In this document: piece after piece, positions 1 to 6,068 of the stretch
How the letters are laid out: the number at the start of each line of letters is the position of its first letter
How positions within the stretch are numbered: position 1 is the stretch's first letter
From: an uncultured Clostridium sp.
Lineage (GTDB): Bacteria; Bacillota; Clostridia; TANB77; CAG-508
DNA: 6,821 nucleotides
Assembly: GCA_945874585.1 (NCBI GenBank)
Contig: CAMCHB010000056.1
Coordinates: forward strand, 1 to 6,821
Direction: 5' to 3'
Position numbers and translations under genes: made by a program
Notes under the pieces: generated by a model
What the model was told of the DNA's origin: nothing
The model's database searches: none
Seen by the model: the letters and a program-made list of their open reading frames with translations, nothing else

Positions 1-1
1 A

Positions 2-76
2 GCCAGAACAGATGTTTCTGCACATAATAAAAATGCAAAGATGGGAGTTATTCGATTATTAAAATGGATGATGTAA
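2..76 (+). CDS. C-terminal end of an unidentified protein (5' end outside the window)
   Basis: Frame 2 is open from the left edge and encodes about 24 residues, ending in ...KMGVIRLLKWMM before a TAA at 74-76. The tail is basic and amphipathic. Its last 13 bases overlap the proposed start of the next gene at 64, which suggests translational coupling in one operon. The neighbour is a GT-C-like membrane protein, so a polyprenyl-phosphate-type glycosyltransferase (GT2) is a plausible identity: tails of that kind can be basic with a KMG-like segment. That is only a guess from context, because too little sequence is present to assign a family. It could equally be an out-of-gene open stretch, although the overlap with the next start argues for a real 3' end. 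Confidence 0.45.
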   Translation, partial: ARTDVSAHNKNAKMGVIRLLKWMM

Positions 77-1460
77 AAAGAAAGTATGGAAAAATAATTG
101 CCAAAATTGGAATTATAATTGTTTTTGTAGTTTTGGCTATAGAGACACGGTATGCATCATGAACATTGGAGTGATGAGGCACAATCTTTTTTATTGGCGC
201 GAGATACGAAATTATCAGAATTATTTCATTATGGTAAATACGAAGGAACACCACCTCTTTGGTTTTTGATTATCAAATTATTTTTAGCCCTAGGAGGAAC
301 TTATGGTACATTCTTCCTTTTGCCGATCTTATTTTCAACCATTGGTCTCATTTTATTTGAATTTAAAATAAAGGCACCATGGCAAATTAAGGTTTTGTTT
401 CCCTTTACGTATTTTATTTTTTATCAATACACTATTGTAACTAGAAGCTATTGTATGATTTTTCCTATGTTGATGTTGATAGCATGGTTGTATCTCAACC
501 GAATGAAAAAGCCAGTGCTCTACAGTATCGTGCTTTTGGTATTTATGAATATTAGTCTTCACACATTAGTGATAGCAGGATCTTTTATCTTACTATTTGT
601 GATAGATGTTATTCAAAATAGGCAGTATAAAAATCGAAAAATTCAGTTGGCTACTTTGATTATGCTATTAGCTATGTTAGGAACTATGCTGTTAACCATT
701 CCAAATCCAGATTGTGCTTATTCTGCTAATTATGGAACCAACTTGTGGACGATTTTATCTGAGGCTACAATAGGAGGCAATTATTGCAAATGGTTTGGAA
801 CAGAACGAATTGATATGGTGATTACAATATGGCTCATTGGTATAGTTTTTTTAGCAATGAAAAAATCAAAACAGAAGCTATACAGATTATTGATTCTTAT
901 CATACCTGTTACACTAATATTGATTTTTTTGGCTTATCAATGTTGGCATGTAGGTATTATTTGGTTATTACTATTTACGTATTTTATTTTAAACGATACG
1001 ATCAATCAAAGCAAAATCATAAAATATATGATATTGGTTATTTTAGCGGTCCAAATGGTATGGAATATTTTTTCAATTCATTATGATTGGAACAATTCTT
1101 TTTCCGCTTCCAAAGAAGTTGCAAATTTCTTAAAAGAAAATGGCTATGACGATCAAGTTATTTATGGATACACCTATACCACAACAGCAATCGAGCCATA
1201 TTTTGACCACACGATTTTTGCCAACAAAAATACAGATAAAGCATTTTATTTTTGGCAAAAAAATAAGCGGATATGATTTGGATTTAAATGGATCCTACCA
1301 AAAAAATGTGGATGTTTATATTATTCCTTACATTTATTATAAGCATGGATATGGTGTACAAAAAGATGGTTATCGTCTGTATCTATTTTATGGTTATACC
1401 TATGTTAAAAATAGGATTTACGAACCAGAAGGATATGCGGTTTGGGTAAAAGAAAAATAA
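64..1460 (+). pseudogene. GT-C-like multi-pass membrane glycosyltransferase, two apparent frameshifts
   Basis: Three overlapping frames make one protein of about 465 residues. Frame 1 (from ATG 64) gives a start and a first membrane helix (IIAKIGIIIVFVVLAI) but stops at TGA 160-162. Frame 2 (usable from about 143) carries the core and stops at TGA 1274-1276. Frame 3 carries the last ~65 residues to TAA 1458-1460. Joining them needs one base removed near 143-160 (the GG at 149-150 fits) and one A removed from the A7 run at 1257-1263. The core has the motif HEHWSDEAQSFLLARDT followed by EGTPPLWF. It resembles the HEPW-DEAQ...EGHPPLWY motif of uncharacterised GT-C-fold proteins, where an acidic residue in the first extracytoplasmic loop is catalytic. 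About ten further hydrophobic helices follow, then a soluble C-terminal part (SKEVANFLKENGYDDQVIYGYTY). By analogy with its family it would transfer a sugar from a lipid-linked donor at the outer face of the membrane; donor and acceptor are unknown. It is either a decaying gene, an assembly error, or a slippage-controlled gene. Confidence 0.72.
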
Positions 1461-1468
1461 AATTTTAA

Positions 1469-1505
1469 AAAAATTAGCACTCTCCTATTGAAAGTGCTAA
1501 TTTTT
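1469..1505 (+). terminator. Possible intrinsic terminator of the membrane-protein gene, coincident with CIRCE
   Basis: The palindrome extends beyond CIRCE. The 13-base arms at 1469-1481 (AAAAATTAGCACT) and 1493-1505 (AGTGCTAATTTTT) are perfectly complementary around an 11-nt loop, and the right arm ends in five T residues. It starts 8 bases after the stop codon at 1460, and no other hairpin lies between the two genes. The stem is AT-rich and the loop is long, so termination would be only moderate. The dual role is inference. Confidence 0.4.
1474..1500. promoter_or_regulatory. CIRCE operator (HrcA-binding site)
   Basis: TTAGCACTC, a 9-base spacer and AAGTGCTAA match the CIRCE consensus TTAGCACTC-N9-GAGTGCTAA at 17 of 18 arm positions; the only change is the first base of the right arm. 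CIRCE is the site of the heat-labile repressor HrcA, which usually controls groESL and dnaK operons. Here it overlaps the -35 box of the promoter for clpB, so HrcA would block polymerase binding and clpB would be released from repression after heat or protein damage. HrcA itself is not in the window. Confidence 0.94.
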
Positions 1506-1515
1506 GTAGTATAAT
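1488..1515 (+). promoter_or_regulatory. clpB promoter (housekeeping sigma factor type)
   Basis: TTGAAA at 1488-1493 (5 of 6 to the -35 consensus) and a perfect TATAAT at 1510-1515 are separated by 16 bases. Transcription should begin near 1522, leaving a short leader of about 30 bases. The -35 box straddles the CIRCE spacer and right arm, the expected arrangement for repression by steric exclusion. No CtsR-type heptad repeat is evident, so HrcA looks like the main regulator. Confidence 0.85.
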
Positions 1516-1550
1516 AGAAACATGAGTGAGAAAATAAAGGAGGGATCCGT

Positions 1551-4145
1551 ATGAATATACAAAAATTTACTCAAAAATCAGTAGAAGCTATACAAAATGC
1601 GCAGAGTATAGCAGTCGAAAATCATCATGCACAAATTGAACAAGAACATTTATTGTTAGCTTTATTGCAGCAAGAAAATAGTTTGATTAAGGAATTGCTA
1701 AAGAAAATGCATGTTTCAGAAAATTTTGAAACAGCAGTTAGCAATAGCATTCATAAAAAGCCAAGTATGATGGGCGGTTCTCGTCCCAATGACAGTATTT
1801 ATGTTGCACAAGACGTCGATTTGGTTTTAAATGATGCAGAAAAAACAGCAACCAAAATGAAGGATGAATATGTTTCAGTAGAGCATATTATGTTATCTTT
1901 ATTGGATCATCCAGATAGTGAATTAAAAGAATTGTTTCGAACGTTTCATATTACTAAAAACGATTTTCTTAATGTGTTATCTAGTGTTAGAGGCAATACC
2001 AGAGTAACAACCGATAATCCAGAAGAAACCTATGATGCTTTGAAAAAATATGGACAAGATTTGGTAAAATTAGCCAGAGAACAAAAATTAGATCCTGTGA
2101 TTGGTAGAGATAATGAAATACGTAATGTTATTCGAATATTGTCTAGAAAAACCAAGAATAATCCTTGTTTGATTGGTGAACCTGGTGTTGGTAAAACAGC
2201 TATTGCAGAAGGACTTGCTCTTCGAATTGTCAGAGGAGATGTACCAGAAGGCTTGAAAGATTGCACAATCTTTTCATTGGATATGGGATCTTTGGTGGCT
2301 GGTGCTAAATACAGAGGCGAATTTGAAGAAAGATTAAAGGCTGTTTTGCAAGAAGTCAAAAAGAGCGAAGGAAAAATTATTTTATTCATCGATGAAATTC
2401 ATACCATTGTTGGAGCTGGTAAAACAGATGGAGCAATGGATGCAGGAAACTTGTTAAAACCAATGCTAGCAAGAGGAGAATTGCACTGCATAGGTGCTAC
2501 TACTTTAAATGAATATCGCCAATACATTGAAAAAGATCAAGCATTGGAAAGACGTTTCCAACCAGTTATGGTAGATGAACCAAGTGTAGAAGATACCATT
2601 TCTATTTTAAGAGGTTTGAAAGAGAGATATGAAGTATATCATGGTGTTAAAATTGCTGACAATGCACTAATTGCTGCAGCCACTTTATCTCATCGTTATA
2701 TTTCTGACAGATTTTTACCAGATAAGGCCATTGATTTAATTGATGAAGCTTGTGCTATGATAAAAACAGAAATGGAATCTATGCCAACAGAATTAGATGA
2801 AGTATCTCGTAAAATCATGCAATTGGAAATTGAAGAGACAGCTCTTAGCAAAGAAAAAGACGATATTTCTAAAAAACGATTAGCTGCCATTCAAAAAGAA
2901 AAAGCAGAATTGAAAACGAAATTAGATAGCATGAAAGCAAAATGGGAAAATGAGAAGGAAGCAATTGGAAAAGTTCAGAAATTACGTGAGGAAATTGAGC
3001 AAACCAATAGTCAAATTGAACAAGCTGAAAGACAGTATGATTTAAATAAAGTAGCTGAATTGCGTTATGGCAAACTTCCAGAACTAAAAAAAGAATTGCA
3101 AAAGGAAGAAGAAATATCTGAGAAGCGTAAGGAAGATGGATTATTAAGAAACAAAGTAACCGAGGATGAAATTGCAAAGATTATAGCAAGATGGACAGGC
3201 ATTCCTGTTACCAAATTGATGGAAGGGGAACGTGAAAAATTGATGCATTTGAGTGAAATTTTACATCAAAGGGTAATTGGACAAAATGAGGCAGTTGAAA
3301 AAGTATCTGATGCAATTCTTCGTTCAAGAGCTGGTATTAGTGATCCACGTAGACCAATTGGTTCTTTTCTATTCTTAGGACCAACTGGTGTTGGTAAAAC
3401 AGAACTTGCTAAAGCCTTGGCAGAAAGTCTATTTGATGATGAAAATAATATTGTCAGAATTGATATGTCTGAATATATGGAAAAATATTCAGTCTCTCGT
3501 TTAATTGGTGCGCCTCCAGGATATGTAGGTTATGAAGAAGGCGGTCAATTAACCGAAGCAGTTCGTAGAAAACCATATTCTGTTGTACTATTTGATGAAA
3601 TTGAAAAAGCACATCCAGATGTCTTTAATATTTTGCTACAAGTATTAGATGATGGACGTATTACAGATTCACAAGGAAGAACAGTGGATTTTAAAAATAC
3701 GATTATCATATTAACTTCAAATTTAGGTTCAGAATATATTTTGGAAGGTATTAACGAAAAGGGTGAAATATCAAAAGAAGCAAAAGACAAGGTAAGTGCT
3801 TTGTTAAAACAAAGTTTCCGACCAGAATTCTTGAATCGTTTGGATGAAATTGTTTTCTATAAACCATTGAAAAAGGATGAGATTTCTCAGATCCTAGATT
3901 TATTGATAAAAGATTTAGAGAAGAGATTAGCCGATAAACAAATTCATTTGGTATTAACACCATCTGCAAAAGATTATTTGATCGAAAATGGTTATGATGA
4001 GGTTTATGGCGCAAGACCATTGAGAAGATTTGTACAAAAGAAATTGGAGACACTAATTGCTAAGAAGATTTTATCACAAGAAATTTTGCCAAAAACAACA
4101 GTTAATGTAGATTGTCAAAACAATGAATTAGTCATTCAGAAATAA
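1551..4145 (+). CDS. clpB: ClpB protein disaggregase (HSP100 AAA+ chaperone)
   Basis: This complete protein of 864 residues is the usual ClpB length. ClpB forms a cytoplasmic hexamer that threads aggregated proteins through its pore using ATP and works with DnaK/DnaJ/GrpE. Domains in order: the N-terminal Clp repeat domain (about 1-145); AAA-1 with Walker A GEPGVGKT at 209-216, pore-loop Tyr254 in GAKYRGEFEER, and Walker B ending D281-E282; a long charged coiled-coil M domain (about 405-535) that separates ClpB from ClpC and ClpA; then AAA-2 with Walker A GPTGVGKT at 610-617, pore-loop Tyr658 in GAPPGYVGY, Walker B D682-E683, arginine-finger candidates R757 and R763, and sensor-2 GAR at 820-822. 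All key ATPase residues are present. I see no IGF/IGL-type ClpP-docking loop in AAA-2, consistent with a chaperone rather than a protease subunit. The ATG at 1551 is fixed by AAAGGAGG at 1536-1543, 7 bases upstream. It is transcribed alone from a CIRCE-controlled promoter and closed by a terminator. Confidence 0.98.
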   Translation: MNIQKFTQKSVEAIQNAQSIAVENHHAQIEQEHLLLALLQQENSLIKELLKKMHVSENFETAVSNSIHKKPSMMGGSRPNDSIYVAQDVDLVLNDAEKTATKMKDEYVSVEHIMLSLLDHPDSELKELFRTFHITKNDFLNVLSSVRGNTRVTTDNPEETYDALKKYGQDLVKLAREQKLDPVIGRDNEIRNVIRILSRKTKNNPCLIGEPGVGKTAIAEGLALRIVRGDVPEGLKDCTIFSLDMGSLVAGAKYRGEFEERLKAVLQEVKKSEGKIILFIDEIHTIVGAGKTDGAMDAGNLLKPMLARGELHCIGATTLNEYRQYIEKDQALERRFQPVMVDEPSVEDTISILRGLKERYEVYHGVKIADNALIAAATLSHRYISDRFLPDKAIDLIDEACAMIKTEMESMPTELDEVSRKIMQLEIEETALSKEKDDISKKRLAAIQKEKAELKTKLDSMKAKWENEKEAIGKVQKLREEIEQTNSQIEQAERQYDLNKVAELRYGKLPELKKELQKEEEISEKRKEDGLLRNKVTEDEIAKIIARWTGIPVTKLMEGEREKLMHLSEILHQRVIGQNEAVEKVSDAILRSRAGISDPRRPIGSFLFLGPTGVGKTELAKALAESLFDDENNIVRIDMSEYMEKYSVSRLIGAPPGYVGYEEGGQLTEAVRRKPYSVVLFDEIEKAHPDVFNILLQVLDDGRITDSQGRTVDFKNTIIILTSNLGSEYILEGINEKGEISKEAKDKVSALLKQSFRPEFLNRLDEIVFYKPLKKDEISQILDLLIKDLEKRLADKQIHLVLTPSAKDYLIENGYDEVYGARPLRRFVQKKLETLIAKKILSQEILPKTTVNVDCQNNELVIQK

Positions 4146-4150
4146 GAAGG

Positions 4151-4180
4151 AATTGGGAGAAAATAATTCTCCCAATTTTT
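4151..4180 (+). terminator. Rho-independent terminator of clpB
   Basis: Perfect 11-base arms AATTGGGAGAA (4151-4161) and TTCTCCCAATT (4167-4177) enclose the 5-base loop AATAA and run into five T residues at 4176-4180. It begins 5 bases after the clpB stop codon. It separates the heat-shock gene from the SOS operon and makes clpB monocistronic. Confidence 0.93.
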
Positions 4181-4192
4181 ATGAGATTTTAA

Positions 4193-4206
4193 CGAACAAA
4201 TGTTTA
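4193..4206. promoter_or_regulatory. LexA (DinR) box, SOS operator
   Basis: CGAACAAATGTTTA matches the Gram-positive LexA/DinR consensus CGAAC-RNRY-GTTYC at 13 of 14 positions, with only the final C replaced by A. It lies 45 bases upstream of the polymerase ATG and overlaps the -35 box, so LexA binding would block the promoter until RecA-stimulated LexA cleavage after DNA damage. A Y-family polymerase downstream is a typical SOS gene, which supports the call. Confidence 0.85.
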
Positions 4207-4231
4207 CAAAACTATAAAAATGTGATATGGT
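4203..4231 (+). promoter_or_regulatory. Promoter of the translesion polymerase operon
   Basis: TTTACA at 4203-4208 (5 of 6) is followed after 17 bases by TATGGT at 4226-4231 (4 of 6). A TG at 4223-4224 gives an extended -10 element that can compensate for the weak hexamer. The -35 shares bases with the LexA box. Transcription would start near 4238, only about 14 bases before the ATG, so the leader is very short. Confidence 0.65.
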
Positions 4232-4237
4232 ATACAA

Positions 4238-4245
4238 AAGAGGTG
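4238..4245 (+). promoter_or_regulatory. Ribosome-binding site that fixes the polymerase start
   Basis: AAGAGGTG sits 6 bases before ATG 4252. The same frame is open upstream to a TTG at 4153, but that codon lies inside the clpB terminator, has no ribosome-binding site, and would put the SOS promoter inside the gene. Family alignment also begins at MNKVYASIDLKSFF, so 4252 is the start. Confidence 0.8.
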
Positions 4246-4251
4246 AAAGAT

Positions 4252-5751
4252 ATGAATAAGGTGTATGCTTCCATTGACTTAAAATCTTTTTTTGCTTCGG
4301 TAGAATGTCAAGAAAGAGGCTTGGACCCTCTTACAACTAATCTAGTGGTAGCTGATCCATCACGAACCGAAAAAACCATTTGCTTAGCGGTTACACCAAG
4401 TTTAAAAGCTTATGGAATAGCCGGAAGAGCACGATTATTTGAAGTGGTACAAAAAATAAAAGAAGTAAATGCTATTCGAAAATCAAAATTACATCAAACG
4501 GAATTTTCAGGTAAATCCTATCTAGATTCAGAACTAAAAGCAAATCCTAACTTGGCTGTTGACTATGTGGTTGCACCTCCTAGGATGGGAGCCTATATGA
4601 AATATAGCACACGTATTTACCAAATTTATTTAAAATATCTTTCACCAGAAGATATCTTTCCTTATTCCATCGATGAGGTATTTTGTGACTTAACCCATTA
4701 TTTAGAAACATATCATATGACAGCAAAGGAGCTTATTACAACGATGATTCGTGATGTTTATCAATCAACAGGAATAACAGCTACAGCAGGTATTGGAACG
4801 AATTTATTCCTATGTAAAATTGCCATGGATATAGTAGCTAAACATACCAAACCAGATCAAGATGGAGTACGTATTGCTCAATTAGATGAAATGAGTTTTC
4901 GACAAAAGTTATGGAACCATCGACCTATTACGGATTTTTGGCGAGTGGGGAAGGGATATGCTAAAAAGTTAGAGCAATATGGGATGTATACAATGGGAGA
5001 TGTAGCACGTTGCTCATTAGAAGATGAGGATCTGCTGTATCGTTTATTTGGTGTGAATGCAGAATTGCTGATTGATCATAGCTGGGGCTGGGAAAGTGCT
5101 ACAGTACAAAGTGTAAAAGCTTGCATACCAAAGACCAAAAGCTTAAGCTCTGGCCAGGTATTACATTGCCCATATGATACGGAAAAAGCAAGATTGATTG
5201 TTAAAGAGATGGCAGATTTATTGGTATTGGATATGGTAGAAAAACATTATGCAACCGATATGCTGGTTCTTCATATTGATTATGATATCGAAAATTTGAG
5301 TCAAGTGGATCGAAAAAAATTGGTTAAGGGAACCATAAAAGAGGATCGTTATGGAAGATTAGTCCCAAAGCCAGCACATGGGACATTCCGATTCACAGAA
5401 AAAATATCCTCTAGCAAAAAGATTCGAAATGGTTTTATGACATTATACGATCAAATTATTCAAGAGGGTTTGCTGATACGAAAAGTGAATTTGACAGTAG
5501 GAAATCTTTCAAAAGAAGAAAAAGCTCCAGAAAAGACATTTGAACAAGTGAATCTTTTTACCGATTACAAAGAGCAAGAAAGAAGAGAAAAGCAAGAAAC
5601 CAAACAAAGAAATAAGGAAAAAGAAATTCAAAAAGCAATTCTTCAAATTAAGCATAAATATGGGAAAAATGCTATTATAAAAGCAATGAATTTGGAAGAG
5701 GGAGCTACAACAATAGAAAGAAATCGACAAATTGGTGGACACAAAGAATAG
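4252..5751 (+). CDS. Y-family (UmuC/UvrX-like) error-prone DNA polymerase
   Basis: This protein of 499 residues belongs to the Firmicutes UvrX/YqjW branch of Y-family translesion polymerases. It copies past damaged bases at stalled forks, at the cost of mutations. Palm and fingers: catalytic D9 in ASIDLKSFFASVE, with F14 at the steric-gate position that excludes ribonucleotides; DPSRTEKTICLAVTPSLKAYGI; and catalytic D141-E142 in YSIDEVFCDLT. A helix-hairpin-helix region follows (ITDFWRVGKGYAKKL, with DFWRVGKG at 228-235), then a little-finger domain. QVNLF at 432-436 fits the beta-clamp-binding consensus QLxLF, so it should be recruited by the sliding clamp. The lysine/glutamate-rich tail ends in RNRQIGGHKE, close to the ends of many relatives, so the C-terminus appears complete. 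It is expressed from a LexA-controlled promoter and followed after 12 bases by a YolD-like gene. Unlike E. coli UmuC there is no UmuD gene here. It is not classical DinB (Pol IV), given the longer tail and the DLKSFF motif. Confidence 0.93.
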   Translation: MNKVYASIDLKSFFASVECQERGLDPLTTNLVVADPSRTEKTICLAVTPSLKAYGIAGRARLFEVVQKIKEVNAIRKSKLHQTEFSGKSYLDSELKANPNLAVDYVVAPPRMGAYMKYSTRIYQIYLKYLSPEDIFPYSIDEVFCDLTHYLETYHMTAKELITTMIRDVYQSTGITATAGIGTNLFLCKIAMDIVAKHTKPDQDGVRIAQLDEMSFRQKLWNHRPITDFWRVGKGYAKKLEQYGMYTMGDVARCSLEDEDLLYRLFGVNAELLIDHSWGWESATVQSVKACIPKTKSLSSGQVLHCPYDTEKARLIVKEMADLLVLDMVEKHYATDMLVLHIDYDIENLSQVDRKKLVKGTIKEDRYGRLVPKPAHGTFRFTEKISSSKKIRNGFMTLYDQIIQEGLLIRKVNLTVGNLSKEEKAPEKTFEQVNLFTDYKEQERREKQETKQRNKEKEIQKAILQIKHKYGKNAIIKAMNLEEGATTIERNRQIGGHKE

Positions 5752-5763
5752 GAGGAAAACAAG

Positions 5764-5958
5764 ATGGAAAAAATAAATCCTTATGAGGATATGTTACATA
5801 TGCCAAGGCCGGTGTCTCATAAGCATAAACCAATGAGTTTAGCAAATCGCTCGGCTCAATTTGCTCCGTTTGCTGCCTTAACCGGTTATGGGGAAGCGGT
5901 AGAAGAAACGGTTCAACTAGTGGAAGAGCAATTTAATCAAGGAGGAGAGAAAAATTGA
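5764..5958 (+). CDS. Small YolD-like protein, partner of the translesion polymerase, apparently shortened
   Basis: This is a 64-residue protein starting at ATG 5764, with AGGAGG at 5750-5755 overlapping the polymerase stop and spaced 8 bases. The N-terminus (NPYEDMLHMPRPVSHKHKPMS) and the block RSAQFAPFAALTGY at 29-42 match small proteins encoded directly downstream of UvrX-like polymerases in clostridia, usually annotated YolD-like or hypothetical. No biochemical role is established; conserved pairing with the polymerase and shared SOS control suggest an accessory or regulatory role in translesion synthesis. From memory, longer relatives run to about 110-135 residues with a second half containing ITYFVPD...GG-Y and a DG-x-I-P segment. 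Here the protein stops after EETVQLVEEQFNQGGEKN, and none of that second half is visible downstream in any frame. It is therefore either a naturally short variant or a gene cut by the rearrangement that brought in the right-hand fragment. Confidence 0.8.
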   Translation: MEKINPYEDMLHMPRPVSHKHKPMSLANRSAQFAPFAALTGYGEAVEETVQLVEEQFNQGGEKN

Positions 5959-5979
5959 CCTTGTAAACAAATAAATGTA

Positions 5980-6000
5980 TCAATGGTAAAATACCATTGA
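5980..6000. repeat. Perfect 9-3-9 inverted repeat, operator-like
   Basis: Arms TCAATGGTA (5980-5988) and TACCATTGA (5992-6000) are exact reverse complements around AAA. There is no T run after the right arm, so it is a poor plus-strand terminator. The right arm contributes four bases of a TTGACA -35 box. That layout, like the CIRCE site in this window, suits a repressor-binding palindrome. Which protein would bind is unknown. A weak terminator or a processing hairpin for the polymerase operon is the alternative. Confidence 0.75.
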
Positions 6001-6025
6001 CAAAGAAAAAGCATATTGATAAAAT
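5997..6025 (+). promoter_or_regulatory. Near-consensus promoter reading toward the phage-type remnant
   Basis: A perfect TTGACA at 5997-6002 and TAAAAT at 6020-6025 (5 of 6) are separated by 17 bases, and TG at 6017-6018 adds an extended -10. Transcription would begin near 6032. The rest of 5959-6068 has no open frame longer than a few codons. Downstream there is GGAGGT at 6078-6083, but no start codon at a suitable distance, so the transcript would not clearly be translated. In AT-rich DNA some promoter matches arise by chance, but this one is unusually complete. Confidence 0.55.
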
Positions 6026-6068
6026 ACAAAAGAACTAATAGCAGACAAATAAAATAAAGCCATAGTAG

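Noticed and set aside
152..1276. Taking the 374-residue frame as a complete, normal membrane protein
   Set aside because: ATG 152 sits directly before the catalytic-type DEAQ motif with no preceding membrane helix and no ribosome-binding site, while helix-coding and tail-coding sequence lies in the adjacent frames.
2030..2389. Minus-strand open frame of 119 residues inside clpB, and similar minus-strand frames at 2696-3177, 3545-4053 and 5509-5742
   Set aside because: They lie antisense to well-conserved coding sequence, have no ribosome-binding site or recognisable domain, and are expected shadows of codon bias.
4153..4251. In-frame upstream extension of the polymerase to TTG 4153 (33 extra residues)
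   Set aside because: The codon lies inside the clpB terminator hairpin, has no ribosome-binding site, and would place the LexA box and promoter inside the gene; family similarity begins at ATG 4252.
5980..6000. Palindrome as a strong terminator of the polymerase operon
   Set aside because: The right arm is followed by CAAAG rather than a T run, so intrinsic termination on the plus strand would be weak.
5967..6053. 9-base direct repeat ACAAATAAA as a target-site duplication or attachment site
   Set aside because: Such a short A/T-rich repeat is likely by chance here, and no element with ends or recombinase lies between the copies.
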